From Amycolatopsis rubida (GTDB lineage: Bacteria; Actinomycetota; Actinomycetes; Mycobacteriales; Pseudonocardiaceae): a stretch of 64,000 bases of DNA. Location: contig NZ_FOWC01000005.1 in assembly GCF_900115345.1 (NCBI RefSeq), forward strand, positions 372,001 through 436,000, written 5' to 3'. The position numbers were made by a program, and so were the translations under genes. Positions 25,845-35,336 of this stretch are shown in pieces (the first letter of the stretch is position 1; each line of letters starts with the position of its first letter). The notes beneath the pieces were generated by a model that worked only from the letters and a program-made list of their open reading frames with translations, was not told where the DNA came from and searched no databases.

Positions 25845-27067
25845 GGCGATCATCGCACGTACAGCCAGTATTCGTACGACGCGATGTACCCCATCGACCG
25901 GATCGCAGCCGGCGCGAGCACGGCGCGAAGTGGATCGTCTTCACTGATCACGGGCACGCGACGCACGAGAAGTCGTCGGTGGAGCCGACCAGCCGCGACG
26001 TGCTCGCCGCGCAGCGGAGGCATCCGGATCTGCTGCTGTGGCAAGGCATGGAGTGGAATGTGCCGGGCGCGGAGCACGCGACGCTGTTCTTCCAGGCCGG
26101 ACGCGACCAGGCGAGCGTGCTGCGCGAATTCGAGCGCGGCTTCGACTGGCGGCTGACGGGTTCCGAATCGTCCAGCACGAAGCGTTGGCGCTCAGGGGTT
26201 TGCGGTGGCTCGCCGAGCAGGAACGCAAACGCCGGATCCACGCTCCGGTCGTGCTGATCAACCACCCGCTGCGCAACGGCCGGGTGTCGCCGCCGAGGCG
26301 TACCGCACGTTCGGCGGCTGGGACTGGACCACGGCGAAGGTCGGCGGGCTGTGGGATTCCCTGCTGGCCGAAGGAAAACCCTGGTGGATCACCACGAACT
26401 CCGATTCGCACTACAACCGCGGCGACCGGCTGGTGCGCCCGTCGGTGCCGGACAGCTGGTACGAGCGGACCGGCAAGTACCCGGACCCGGTGGACAGCGG
26501 GATCCCGCAATTGTCCGCGCCGTACGCGGATTTCTACCCCGCCGAGTTCAGCCGCACCGTGGTCGGCGTGCGCCGGCCGGGCTTCGAGGGCGTGCTGGAA
26601 GGCCTGCGCGCGGGCCGGATTTGGCTGTCTCACGGCGGTTTGGCGCAGCAGCTGGAAGTCGGCGTGTTCGGCGGCGGTGACTGCGCGACGTTCGGCGGAC
26701 GGCTGAGCGTGCGGCGTGGCTCGACCGTGACAGTGGTCGTATCGGCGGTGACCGCGTACCGGCCGAACGGATCGGGTTCGGTGCCGCGTCTTGGCCGGCT
26801 GGATCTGATCTCCGGCCCGGCGGCGGATCGCGACACGATGACTGCGCCGGGTACGCGAGTGGCCGAGTCGTTCACGCTTTCGCGCGGCTACGCGGGAAGC
26901 ACACCTTCCGCAACGCGCGGGGGCCGTTCTACGTCCGGGTGCGCGGAACGGACGGGAAGCGGCACGTCGCTGGCGGAATCGAGCCGATGACGGACCTGAT
27001 CGGACAGGCCAATCCGTACGAAGACCTTTGGCGGTACGGGAATCCGACGTTCATCGACGTCCGCTGA
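25845..27067 (+). pseudogene. Decayed PHP-domain phosphoesterase
   Basis: Fragments of one PHP-type metal-dependent phosphoesterase occur in order but in changing frames. SQYSYDAMYPIDR is near 25863-25901, then WIVFTDHGHATHEKSSVEP with WQGMEWNVPGAEHATLFFQAG in a second frame. HEALALRGLRWLAEQ with VVLINHPLRNGR comes in a third. FGGWDWTTAKVGGLWDSL through TTNSDSHYNRG to TLSRGYAG is in a fourth stretch, and GPFYVRVRG to NPTFIDVR ends at 27067. At least four frameshifts lie near 25912, 26160, 26285 and 26910. The first metal motif is also lost (GDHRTYS where GDLHTHS is expected). No promoter or start is left. Confidence 0.85.
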
Positions 27068-27075
27068 GGACCGGG

Positions 27076-27112
27076 CCCGGCAGGCGCGGGCGCCGGTCGA
27101 GCGCCTGCCGGG
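27076..27112. terminator. Bidirectional hairpin between the PHP remnant and vapC
   Basis: Perfect 12-bp arms CCCGGCAGGCGC (27076-27087) and GCGCCTGCCGGG (27101-27112), ending one base before the vapC stop codon. Confidence 0.65.
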
Positions 27113-27113
27113 T

Positions 27114-27515
27114 TCAGATCTCGACGACGGTGAGCAGCCGGTCCAGCCCGGCGAAGTCCTTCGGGTTCCTGGTCAGCAACGGGACCTGCCGCGCCGCCGC
27201 CGTCGCCGCGATCTGCAGGTCCATCCGGCGGGGACGCGGATCCCGCCCGAACCGCCGGACCAGTCCCGCGCCCGTGCCGTACATCTTGGCTTCCTCAACG
27301 CCGAACGGCAGCACCACGAACTGGTCGAGGACACGGCGGTAGCGCTCGACCCGTTCCGCGAGCCGGACCGGATCGTCGGTGACGAGGCCGTAGGCCAGCT
27401 CCGCGACGGTCACCGAACTGACCGCGGGCACCGAGGACGCGTACGGGCCCAGATCGAGCCGCTCAAGATCGATGACCACCGAGGTGTCGAGCAGCACCCG
27501 GGACGGAACTGTCAC
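27114..27515 (-). CDS. vapC: VapC-type PIN-domain toxin
   Basis: A 133-residue PIN-domain endoribonuclease, the toxin half of a type II toxin-antitoxin pair. The acidic residues of the active site are visible: D in LLDTSVVIDLE (residues about 10 and 15), E in VTVAELAYGL, D in RRMDLQIAATA, and a C-terminal TRNPKDFAGL. Its ATG/GTG region overlaps the antitoxin stop by 4 bases, the usual coupling. The RNA target is unknown. Confidence 0.9.
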   Translation of the reverse strand: MTVPSRVLLDTSVVIDLERLDLGPYASSVPAVSSVTVAELAYGLVTDDPVRLAERVERYRRVLDQFVVLPFGVEEAKMYGTGAGLVRRFGRDPRPRRMDLQIAATAAARQVPLLTRNPKDFAGLDRLLTVVEI

Positions 27516-27799
27516 GGTCCTTCTCCGGGATCGCCGAGGCGGTCCGGCCCGAAGACAGCGTCATCGGCTTCCCGCTCGCGACGCCATTCGGCGCTGTCCA
27601 TCGGCGGCAGCCCGCGGAAGGCCTCCTGGATCTCGCCGAGCGTCCGGTCTCGCCGCGGCTCCTCCGGGGCGAGGTGCGGCACCAGGTCGGCGACCGGCTT
27701 CCCGTTGCGGGTGACCACGAACGACTCGCCCGCCGCCACCCGCCGCATGATCTCCGCGTTGTCGTTGCGCAGCTCTCGCTGGCCGATCGCGTATCCCAT
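27512..27799 (-). CDS. vapB: Phd/YefM-type antitoxin of the vapBC pair
   Basis: A 95-residue antitoxin. The N-terminal DNA-binding part reads GQRELRNDNAEIMRRVAAGESFVVTRNGKPVADLVP, the Phd/YefM pattern, and the C-terminal acidic tail would wrap the toxin. ATG 27799 is chosen: TACAGT on the coding strand ends about 7 bases before it, so it is probably leaderless. The direct repeats just upstream are the likely autoregulatory operator. The longer open frame starting at 27826 would begin inside that operator. Confidence 0.85.
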   Translation of the reverse strand: MGYAIGQRELRNDNAEIMRRVAAGESFVVTRNGKPVADLVPHLAPEEPRRDRTLGEIQEAFRGLPPMDSAEWRREREADDAVFGPDRLGDPGEGP

Positions 27800-27824
27800 A
27801 GCCCGCACTGTAGCACCTTTTCGC

Positions 27825-27846
27825 ACATGTGCTACACATGTGCTAC
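27825..27846 (-). promoter_or_regulatory. Direct-repeat operator of vapBC
   Basis: Two adjacent perfect copies of ACATGTGCTAC (27825-27835 and 27836-27846), each containing the palindrome ACATGT. A further related GTAGCAC lies at 27810-27816 next to the -10 box. This is the expected binding site of the antitoxin complex. It overlaps the stop codon of the histidine kinase gene (27843-27845). Confidence 0.65.
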
Positions 27847-28967
27847 GCGGTCGGCAACCGGACCGTCACCGCCAGCCCGCCCCCGACCACCGGCTCCGCC
27901 GACACCATTCCCCCGTGCGCCTGCACCGCCGCTCGCACGATCGACAGCCCCAGTCCCGCACCGGAACGCGCCGTCCGGGCCACCCCGGCGCGGCGGAACG
28001 GCTGGAACAGCTCCGGCACCGCCGCCGGGTCCAGCAGCCCGCCCGACGAACGCACCCGCAGCGTCGACCACTGCGCGCCCGGCTCCGTCGTCACCTCGAT
28101 CCAGCCGCCGTCGACGTTGTGCCGCACCGCGTTCTCGACCAGGTTTCCCGCGATCCGTTCCAGCAAAGCGGAATCCCCGATCGCCGGGGACGGCCGCATC
28201 GCGAAATCCGCGCGCAGGCCCCGTTGGTCGGCTTCGCCGCGAACCGCCGACCACGCGCGTTCCACGAGCACCGTCAGGTCGACCAGTTCCCGCGTCACGA
28301 GACCGGCTCCGTCCGTCCGGGCCAGCAGCAGCAGCGAGTTCACCAGCTGCCCCGCCCGGTTCGTCGCGTCCAGCACGACCCCGGCCATCCGGCGGAATTC
28401 GGCCTCGTCGGCGTGTTCGTCGGACAGCGTGACGTCCAGTTCCGTGCGGATCACCGACAGCGGCGTGCGCAATTCATGGCTCGCGTTGGCCACGAAATGC
28501 CGCTGCGCGTCGAACGCGTCCTGGAGCCGGTCGAGCATGTCGTCGAACGTCCTGGCCAGCTCGGCCAGTTCGTCGCGCGAGCGGATCTCGCCGATGCGCT
28601 CCCCCATCGACTCGATCGACAGCCGTTGCGCGGTGCCGGCGATCTCGCGCAGCGGGCGCAGCACCCGGGAGGTGAACGTCCAGGCCAGGATCGCCGCCGC
28701 GGCCACCACGAAGCAGAAGGCCAGCGAGCCGAAGATCAGCACCCGGGTGACCGCGTGCGAACGCAGATGCTGCGCGAGCGTGGACGAGTCCACGTCGACG
28801 CCGTCCACCCGGACGACGGTGCCCGGCGGCAGGTGCGGCACGGCGTCGACCGCGTCGCCGACGAGCGTCCACGCCAGCCACAGCAGCAGCAACCCCGCCG
28901 CGGCGACCAGGACGGTCGCCAGGACGGTGACGCGCACCCGCAGGCTGCGAGCGCCGGGAAGCTTCAC
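27843..28967 (-). CDS. Two-component sensor histidine kinase
   Basis: A 374-residue membrane kinase. There are helices near residues 12-34 and 78-100 with a short extracytoplasmic domain of about 45 residues between them. A HAMP region (SRVLRPLREIAGTAQRL) follows. The phospho-acceptor His is in FVANASHELRTPLSVIRTELD, with the N box ENAVRHNVDGG and the G box GAGLGLSIVRAAVQAHGG. The GTG start overlaps the stop of the response regulator (GTGA). The small sensor domain gives no clue to the signal. Its end reaches into the vapBC operator. Confidence 0.9.
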   Translation of the reverse strand: MKLPGARSLRVRVTVLATVLVAAAGLLLLWLAWTLVGDAVDAVPHLPPGTVVRVDGVDVDSSTLAQHLRSHAVTRVLIFGSLAFCFVVAAAAILAWTFTSRVLRPLREIAGTAQRLSIESMGERIGEIRSRDELAELARTFDDMLDRLQDAFDAQRHFVANASHELRTPLSVIRTELDVTLSDEHADEAEFRRMAGVVLDATNRAGQLVNSLLLLARTDGAGLVTRELVDLTVLVERAWSAVRGEADQRGLRADFAMRPSPAIGDSALLERIAGNLVENAVRHNVDGGWIEVTTEPGAQWSTLRVRSSGGLLDPAAVPELFQPFRRAGVARTARSGAGLGLSIVRAAVQAHGGMVSAEPVVGGGLAVTVRLPTA

Positions 28968-29635
28968 TCGGAACCGGCGACCGACACCCGGTAGCCCGAG
29001 CCGACCACGGTCTCGATGATGCCCGGTTCGCCGAGCTTCTTGCGCAAGGTCATCACGGTGACCCGGACCGTGGTGGTGAACGGGTCGGCGTTCTCGTCCC
29101 ACACCCGTTCGAGCAGTTCCTCGCTGCTCACGACGGAACCCCCCGCCGACAGCAGGACCTCGAGCACGCCGAACTCCTTGCGGGTCAGCTCGACCGGCCC
29201 GCTCGCGCGCCGGACAGTGCGCTTCGCCGCGTCCAGCTCGACGTCGCCCGCGGTGAGCAGCGGCGGCGCGGCGGGCGTCGCGCGGCGGCCCAGTGCCCGC
29301 ACGCGCGCGACCAGCTCCGGGAAGGCGAACGGCTTGGCGAGATAGTCGTCCGCGCCCAGCGACAGCCCGTCCACCCGGTCGGACACCGAACTGCTCGCGG
29401 TCAGCATCAGCACGCGCGTCAGCTCGCCGGACGTCACGATCTCGCGGCACAGGTCGTCGCCGGACATCCCGGGCAGGTCGCGGTCGAGCAGCACCACGTC
29501 GTACCGCGTGACCGACGACTTCTCGTGCCCGTCGTCGCCGGTGAGCGCGATGTCGACGGCCATGCCCTCCCGTCGCAGCCCGCGGGCGATCGCGTCGGCC
29601 AACGGCTCTTCGTCTTCGACTACCAGAACTCGCAC
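28964..29635 (-). CDS. OmpR/PhoB-family response regulator
   Basis: A 223-residue partner of the kinase. The receiver domain at 1-115 has VVEDEEPLAD, phospho-acceptor Asp in VVLLDRDLPGMSG and Lys in YLAKPFAFPEL. The C-terminal winged helix at about 130-220 has LTRKEFGVLEVLLSAGG, ELLERVWDENADP and the wing GSGYRVSV. GTG 29635 is the only start that gives the usual RVLVVEDE opening. No clear ribosome site precedes it, so a short or absent leader is possible. Confidence 0.9.
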   Translation of the reverse strand: MRVLVVEDEEPLADAIARGLRREGMAVDIALTGDDGHEKSSVTRYDVVLLDRDLPGMSGDDLCREIVTSGELTRVLMLTASSSVSDRVDGLSLGADDYLAKPFAFPELVARVRALGRRATPAAPPLLTAGDVELDAAKRTVRRASGPVELTRKEFGVLEVLLSAGGSVVSSEELLERVWDENADPFTTTVRVTVMTLRKKLGEPGIIETVVGSGYRVSVAGSE

Positions 29636-29694
29636 CAGACCACAATCCCATAGTTTCCTGAGAGCACCTGAGAAGCCTGAGTGGACACTCGCGT

Positions 29695-31179
29695 TCACGC
29701 CCACCGCAACGCGAACCACAGTCGCATCCGCGTTTCCGGGTCGGCCAGCTCGACGCCCAGCGCTCGTTCCGCCTGCCCGATCCGGTGCCGCACGCTGTTG
29801 CGGTGCACGCCGAGCCCGGTGGCGGTCCGGTCCCAGCTTCCGTGGTGCGCCAGCCACGTCCGGAGGGTCGGCACCAGCTCGCGGCCGTGCGCGCGGTCCA
29901 GTTCCCGCAGCGGGGCCAGCAGACGTTCGGCGAACGCGCTCGCCGCGGCGGGCGGGATCAGTTCGTCGAAGCCGAGCGGGTCGGCGCCGGCGGCCAGCGG
30001 ACGGGCCAATGCGCGGGCGCGGGCGAGCAGCAGTTCGGTTTCCGTGACGGCGGCGGGCAGGTCGGCGGCGGGGTGCGGCGGGCTGGCCGCCGCGAGCCAG
30101 CCGTGTTCCAGGAGACCGTCCAGGTCGCCGGGTTCGCCCGCGATGGCGTAGAACCGGGGCCCGGGCAGGACCTGGACCAGCGGGGTGTCGAGCCGGGCGC
30201 GCAGCCAGTCCGGCCGCCGGGCCAGTGCGTGCGGGCCTCGCCGGTGGGCGACTCCGGCGACGAGCCGGGCCTGGTCGCTGCCCACGACTCCGGCGAGCGC
30301 GTCCGCGCCGGGACCGCCGAGCAGCAACGCGGTCGCCGCGGCGCCGAGTTCCGCGCTGTCCGATCCGGCGCGGCCGACGAGACCCAGCAGCGCCGCGCCG
30401 ACGGCCAGGATCGCCCGGTCTCCGCTGTCGAACCGGTGCGCCCGGCCGGCCACGACCAGGTGCGCGGCGGTCGCCTGCGGATAAACCGGCTGCGCGACAA
30501 CCTGTGTGCCGTCCGGCAATTCGGTGGAGGCGATGCGGATTCCGGAGCGGCCGCGCAAGGTCGCGAGCAGTTCCTTCACCGGTGACGGCAACGGCTGCGG
30601 CGCGTCGTAGCCCGCCGCCAGAACGTCCCCGGAACCGACCATCGCGACCCACCCGCGCAAGCGCCCGGCGAGAGCGGCGACCAGCTCCCCCAAGCCGCCG
30701 CCAGCGGCTCGCGTCAGCGCTTCGCGGCCTTCCGCCAGCCGCCGTTCTTCGTGCCGTCCCGCCTCGGCGAGCGCGACCGCGACGGCCCGGTTGATCGCCA
30801 GAAACGGTGTCGCGGGCGGCACGACCAGCAGCGGCAGGCCGTGCTCCACGCAGGCGTCGCGCAGCGAGGACGGCAGGGTTTCCGAGACGGTCGGGGTGAG
30901 GCCGAAGCCGAGCGCGGTAACGCCCGCGTCGCGCAGCCCCCGGACGTAGCGGTCGGCGTCCTTCGGCAGGTTCACGCCCGCGGTCAGCACGAGCTCGGCA
31001 CCCACCAGGTACGGCGCGGGGTCGGCCAGTTCGCTCACGTGCGCCCAGCGCACCGGCCGGTCCAGAGCGCCCGGGCGCAGCGTTTCGGGCACGGCGTCGA
31101 GCGCCAGCTCCGGGTTGCCCGCGACGGTGCGTAGTGGAACTGTCACCTCCGCGGGCAACAGCACGTCCTGGTGGGTCAT
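29695..31179 (-). CDS. PucR-family transcriptional regulator
   Basis: A 494-residue regulator. The N-terminal PucR domain (residues about 15-130) includes VRWAHVSELADPAPYLVGAELVLTAG. A central linker follows, then a C-terminal helix-turn-helix near 440-490 with LRTWLAHHGSWDRTATGLGVHRNSVRHRI. PucR proteins often control purine, polyamine or amino-acid catabolism. It is divergent from the ureohydrolase operon with 107 bases between starts, so it probably senses a guanidino compound or its product (inference). ATG 31179 is preferred over 31212. Confidence 0.88.
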   Translation of the reverse strand: MTHQDVLLPAEVTVPLRTVAGNPELALDAVPETLRPGALDRPVRWAHVSELADPAPYLVGAELVLTAGVNLPKDADRYVRGLRDAGVTALGFGLTPTVSETLPSSLRDACVEHGLPLLVVPPATPFLAINRAVAVALAEAGRHEERRLAEGREALTRAAGGGLGELVAALAGRLRGWVAMVGSGDVLAAGYDAPQPLPSPVKELLATLRGRSGIRIASTELPDGTQVVAQPVYPQATAAHLVVAGRAHRFDSGDRAILAVGAALLGLVGRAGSDSAELGAAATALLLGGPGADALAGVVGSDQARLVAGVAHRRGPHALARRPDWLRARLDTPLVQVLPGPRFYAIAGEPGDLDGLLEHGWLAAASPPHPAADLPAAVTETELLLARARALARPLAAGADPLGFDELIPPAAASAFAERLLAPLRELDRAHGRELVPTLRTWLAHHGSWDRTATGLGVHRNSVRHRIGQAERALGVELADPETRMRLWFALRWA

Positions 31180-31286
31180 TTCAACCAATCTTCGGCGAAG
31201 TCCTGGATACATCGTCCCATGCCGCCGCGGGGTCGCCCGACCCTACGGTGTCTCGCAAGAACCCCACCCCGTTTCAAGGAGGACCC

Positions 31287-32750
31287 GTGGGCGGCGACTA
31301 CGCGGTGATCGCGCTGTACATCGCGGGCATGATCGGGGTCGGCTGGATCGGCCTCCGGCTGGCCAAGACGAAATCCGACTATCTGGTCGCCGGACGGCGG
31401 CTCGGCTGGTTCATGTACTCCGGCACGATGTCGGCCGTCGTGCTCGGCGGCGCGTCGACCGTCGGCGGCGTGAAGCTCGGCTACACCTACGGCATCTCCG
31501 GCGCGTGGCTGGTGATCACGATCGGCGTCGGGATCCTCGTGCTGCACGCGGTTTTCGCGCGGCGGCTCGTGAAGCTGCGCGTCTACACCGTCGGCGAGAT
31601 GCTCGACCTGCGCTACGGCGGCCGCGCGAGCGCGGTGTCCGGCGTGGTGATGTGGGGCTACACGCTGATGCTCACGGTCACCTCGACGCTGGCGTTCGCG
31701 TCGATCTTCAAGGTGCTGTTCTCGATCCCGAGCTGGGCCGGGATCGCGATCGGCGGGTCGATCGTGGTGCTGTACTCGGTGCTCGGCGGCATGTGGTCGA
31801 TCACGCTGACCGACATCGCGCAGTTCGTGATCAAGACGATCGGCATCCTGTTCGTGCTGCTGCCGGTCGCGCTCGTCTCGGCGGGCGGCTTCAGCGGGAT
31901 GGCCGAGAAGCTGGACGCGTCGTACTTCGAGTTCACCTCGATCGGCGGCGAGACGATCCTGACCTACTTCCTGATCTACACGTTCGGGTTGCTGATCGGG
32001 CAGGACATCTGGCAGCGCGTGTTCACCGCGCGCACCCCGCGCGTCGCGACCGGTGGCGGTGTCATCTCGGGCGTCTACTGCCTCGTCTACGGCATCGCGG
32101 GCGCGCTGATCGGTACGGCGGCGAAGGTGCTGTACCCAGACCTAGGCAGTGCGCAGGACGCCTTCGCCACCATCGCCGAACGGCTGCTGCCCACCGGCGT
32201 ACGCGGTCTCGTGCTCGCGGCGGCGCTCTCGGCGCTGATGTCGACTTCGAGCGGCGCGCTTATCGCGTGCGCCACGACGACGACTTCGGACCTGTTCCGC
32301 AAGATCGGCCTGAAGAGCGGCGAGGTCTTGCGTAACCGAGTGACGACACTTGTGCTGGGCATCGTGGCCATCGGTATCGCAATGCTCGTCGACGACGTCG
32401 TCAACGCGCTCACCATCGCATACGACATCCTCGTCGGCGGCCTGCTCGTCACGATCATCGGCGCGCTGTTCTGGAAGCGCGGCACTCGCGAAGGCGCGTA
32501 CGCGTCGATGGTGGCCGGGACGGTGTCCGTCATCGCCTTCATGATCGTCGACGGGGTTGCGGCCAACAGCCCGATCTATTGGGGTCTCGGCGTCAGCCTC
32601 GTCGTGTACATCGGCGTCAGCCTCGCGACACCGCGTACGCCGGACAGCATTCTTTCCGTGTGGACAGAACGTCTTCACGGCTCCGAAAACCCCACAGCCG
32701 CTGAAGATCTCAGCGCATCCGAAACCCGACAGGAGTTGCCCAGTGAGTGA
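31287..32750 (+). CDS. Sodium:solute symporter family transporter
   Basis: A 487-residue, roughly 13-helix transporter of the SSS family. It begins with [21 protein letters not shown] and carries [19 protein letters not shown] and the family signature region with [19 protein letters not shown] 31287 has AAGGAGG 6 bases upstream. First gene of a five-gene operon. Its stop overlaps the ureohydrolase start by 8 bases. The substrate is probably arginine, agmatine or 4-guanidinobutyrate, judged only from the neighbours. Confidence 0.87.
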   Translation: MGGDYAVIALYIAGMIGVGWIGLRLAKTKSDYLVAGRRLGWFMYSGTMSAVVLGGASTVGGVKLGYTYGISGAWLVITIGVGILVLHAVFARRLVKLRVYTVGEMLDLRYGGRASAVSGVVMWGYTLMLTVTSTLAFASIFKVLFSIPSWAGIAIGGSIVVLYSVLGGMWSITLTDIAQFVIKTIGILFVLLPVALVSAGGFSGMAEKLDASYFEFTSIGGETILTYFLIYTFGLLIGQDIWQRVFTARTPRVATGGGVISGVYCLVYGIAGALIGTAAKVLYPDLGSAQDAFATIAERLLPTGVRGLVLAAALSALMSTSSGALIACATTTTSDLFRKIGLKSGEVLRNRVTTLVLGIVAIGIAMLVDDVVNALTIAYDILVGGLLVTIIGALFWKRGTREGAYASMVAGTVSVIAFMIVDGVAANSPIYWGLGVSLVVYIGVSLATPRTPDSILSVWTERLHGSENPTAAEDLSASETRQELPSE

Positions 32751-33696
32751 ACAGCGTCCGGTCGGCCCGCTCGACTCGTCGCAGATCCCGCGTTTTGCCG
32801 GCTTCGCGACCTTCGCGCGGCTGCCACGGATCGACGAAGTGCCGAGCGCCGACGTAGCCGTGGTCGGCGTGCCGTTCGACTCCGGCGTGTCCTACCGCCC
32901 CGGCGCGCGGTTCGGTCCTTCGGCGCTTCGCGAGGCGAGCCGGCTGCTGCGGCCGTACCACCCGGGTCTGGACGTTTCGCCGTTCGCCGAGAAGCAGGTC
33001 GTGGACGCTGGTGATATCGCGGTCAACCCGTTCCACATCGGCGAAGCGATCGAGAAGCTGCAGCAGGAGGCCGAAGCGCTTACTGCGGGCGAGACGAAGC
33101 TCGTGACTGTCGGCGGTGACCACACCATCGCGCTCCCGCTGCTGCGCGCGGCGGCGAAGAAGCACGGTCCCGTTGCTCTGCTTCACTTCGACGCCCACCT
33201 CGACACCTGGGACACCTACTTCGGCGAGCCGTACACGCACGGCACGCCGTTCCGTCGCGCGGTCGAAGAAGGCATCCTCGACACCAGTGCCGTGTCGCAC
33301 GTGGGCACGCGCGGCCCGCTGTACGGCAAGCGCGACCTCGAAGAAGACCGTCGCCTCGGCTTCGGCATCGTCACCTCCGGCGACGTACTGCGCCGCGGCA
33401 TAGACGAGACCGTGGACGCGCTTCGCCAGCGCATCGGCGACCGTCCGCTGTACGTGTCCGTGGACATCGATGTGCTCGACCCCGCGCACGCGCCCGGCAC
33501 CGGCACTCCCGAGGCGGGCGGCATGACCAGCCGCGAACTGCTGGAGATCCTGCGCGGCCTGCGCGGGCTCAACCTGGTCGGCGCGGACGTCGTGGAGCTG
33601 GCCCCGGCCTACGACCACGCCGAGATCACCGCGGTCGCTGCCTCGCATGTCGCCTACGACCTGGTCAGCCTGCTGGCGCTGGGACGCGACGCATGA
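32743..33696 (+). CDS. Agmatinase / guanidinobutyrase-type ureohydrolase
   Basis: A binuclear manganese ureohydrolase of 317 residues that splits a guanidino compound to an amine plus urea. The metal motifs are intact: [25 protein letters not shown] (His and Asps) and [22 protein letters not shown]. Gene symbols speB or gbuA are both possible. The ThDP decarboxylase and aldehyde dehydrogenase downstream favour 4-guanidinobutyrate (GbuA-like) over agmatine. GTG 32743 begins MSEQRPVG. ATGA overlap with the next gene. Confidence 0.9.
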   Translation: MSEQRPVGPLDSSQIPRFAGFATFARLPRIDEVPSADVAVVGVPFDSGVSYRPGARFGPSALREASRLLRPYHPGLDVSPFAEKQVVDAGDIAVNPFHIGEAIEKLQQEAEALTAGETKLVTVGGDHTIALPLLRAAAKKHGPVALLHFDAHLDTWDTYFGEPYTHGTPFRRAVEEGILDTSAVSHVGTRGPLYGKRDLEEDRRLGFGIVTSGDVLRRGIDETVDALRQRIGDRPLYVSVDIDVLDPAHAPGTGTPEAGGMTSRELLEILRGLRGLNLVGADVVELAPAYDHAEITAVAASHVAYDLVSLLALGRDA

Positions 33697-35336
33697 CCCG
33701 GATCGGCGGCGACGTTGTCGTAGAGACGCTGCGAGCGCTCGGTGCGGACACCGTGTTCGGCCTGCCCGGACAGCACGCGCTCGGCCTGTTCGAAGCGCTG
33801 CGCCGGGCCGAAGACCTGCGCGTGGTCAGCTCGCGGGTGGAGAACAATCTCGCCTTCGCCGCGGACGGCCACGCGCGCGCCCGGCTCGCCGCCGATCCGC
33901 ACGGCCCGGTGCCGGTCACGCCGATGATCGTGTCGACCGGCCCCGGCGCGCTGCTCACGCTGGCGTCGCTGCAGGAATCGCGCGCGGCCTCGGTGCCGGT
34001 GCTCGGGATCTCCAGCCAGGTCCCGGTCGCCGGGCTCGGCGGCGGACGGCACGGCTACCTGCACGAATTGCCCGACCAGCAGGCCAGCTTCCGCGACATC
34101 GTGAAGTCGGTGCACGTGGTCCGTTCGATCAGCCAGATCCCGACCGCGCTGCGCGAGGCGTGGGAATCCGCCGCGACCGCGCCGTACGGGCCGGTGTGGG
34201 TGGAAGTCCCGCAGGACGTGCTGCTCGCCCCGGCGAACCTGCCGCAGCTGACATCGGTGACCGCGGCTCCGGCACCGCTCGAACCGCTGCCGGAGCTGGT
34301 GGCAGCGGCCGCGAAACTCCTTGCCGCAGCGAAGAATCCGGTGATCCTCGCCGGTGGCGGCGCGCTGCGCTCCGGAGCGCACGACGAACTGCGCCTGCTC
34401 GCCGAAACCCTGCGCGCGCCGGTGGTGTCGACGTTCGGCGGCAAGGGCGTTTTCGCCTGGGACCACGAGCTGTCCGCGCAGTCGTGGATGGAAGACTGGC
34501 ACACCACGGAATTCCTCTCCGCCGCCGACGTCCTGCTGGTGCTCGGTTCCGGGCTGGGCGAACTGTCCAGCAACTACCGCGAGTTCGCGCCGCGCGGCCA
34601 GGTCGTGCAGGTGGAAGCGGATCTCGGGAAACTGGAGTCGAACTACCCCGCGCTCGCGCTGCACGCCGATGTCCGGCACACCCTCCGCGCGCTCTTGGGC
34701 CAGCTCGCGCCGCGCACCCCGGACGGCCGCGCCGAAGCCGCGGTGAAAGATCTGCTCGCCCGCGTCGAGTCCAGGTTGGACAGTCAGCCGCTCGCGCTTG
34801 AACGGAAGCTGATCGGCGACCTCCGCGCGGCACTTCCCGAAGGCACACAAACCTTCTGGGACATGACGATCGCAGCCTACTGGGCGTGGTCGGTGTGGAA
34901 TCCCGACGGCGCGCCGATCCATACCGCGCAGGGTGCGGGCGGGCTCGGCTACGGCCTTCCCGGCGCGCTCGGCGCTGCCGCGGCGGGCGTGCGGACGCTG
35001 GCCGTGTCCGGCGACGGCGGCGCGATGTACGGACTGGCCGAGCTGGCCACCGCCGTACAGCACCAGCTCGACGTGACCTGGCTGGTCGTCGACGACGGCG
35101 GCTACGGCATCCTGCGCGAATACCTCACCGGCGCGTTCGGCCAGACCACCGCGACCGAACTGCCGCGGCCGGATTTCGCGGCGCTGGCCGAGTCATTCGG
35201 CATTCCCGCGCGAAAGACCACCGTGGACACTGTCCGCGCCGATCTCGCCGACGCGCTGCGCACCCCCGGCCCGTCCGTCGTCGTGCTTCCCGCGCTGCTG
35301 AAGATGTTCGCCCCAACCCACTTGGAGCACTCATGA
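33693..35336 (+). CDS. ThDP-dependent decarboxylase (AruI/acetolactate-synthase-like), putative 2-ketoarginine decarboxylase
   Basis: A 547-residue three-domain thiamine-diphosphate enzyme. The N-terminal pyrimidine domain has [14 protein letters not shown] and the activating Glu in [18 protein letters not shown]. The C-terminal domain has [17 protein letters not shown] followed by [10 protein letters not shown], with DD where NN is usual in the GDG...NN motif. Between a ureohydrolase and an aldehyde dehydrogenase, the fitting reaction is decarboxylation of 2-ketoarginine to 4-guanidinobutyraldehyde, as in Pseudomonas AruI. This is inferred from context; other 2-oxo acids are possible. Confidence 0.82.
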   Translation: MTRIGGDVVVETLRALGADTVFGLPGQHALGLFEALRRAEDLRVVSSRVENNLAFAADGHARARLAADPHGPVPVTPMIVSTGPGALLTLASLQESRAASVPVLGISSQVPVAGLGGGRHGYLHELPDQQASFRDIVKSVHVVRSISQIPTALREAWESAATAPYGPVWVEVPQDVLLAPANLPQLTSVTAAPAPLEPLPELVAAAAKLLAAAKNPVILAGGGALRSGAHDELRLLAETLRAPVVSTFGGKGVFAWDHELSAQSWMEDWHTTEFLSAADVLLVLGSGLGELSSNYREFAPRGQVVQVEADLGKLESNYPALALHADVRHTLRALLGQLAPRTPDGRAEAAVKDLLARVESRLDSQPLALERKLIGDLRAALPEGTQTFWDMTIAAYWAWSVWNPDGAPIHTAQGAGGLGYGLPGALGAAAAGVRTLAVSGDGGAMYGLAELATAVQHQLDVTWLVVDDGGYGILREYLTGAFGQTTATELPRPDFAALAESFGIPARKTTVDTVRADLADALRTPGPSVVVLPALLKMFAPTHLEHS

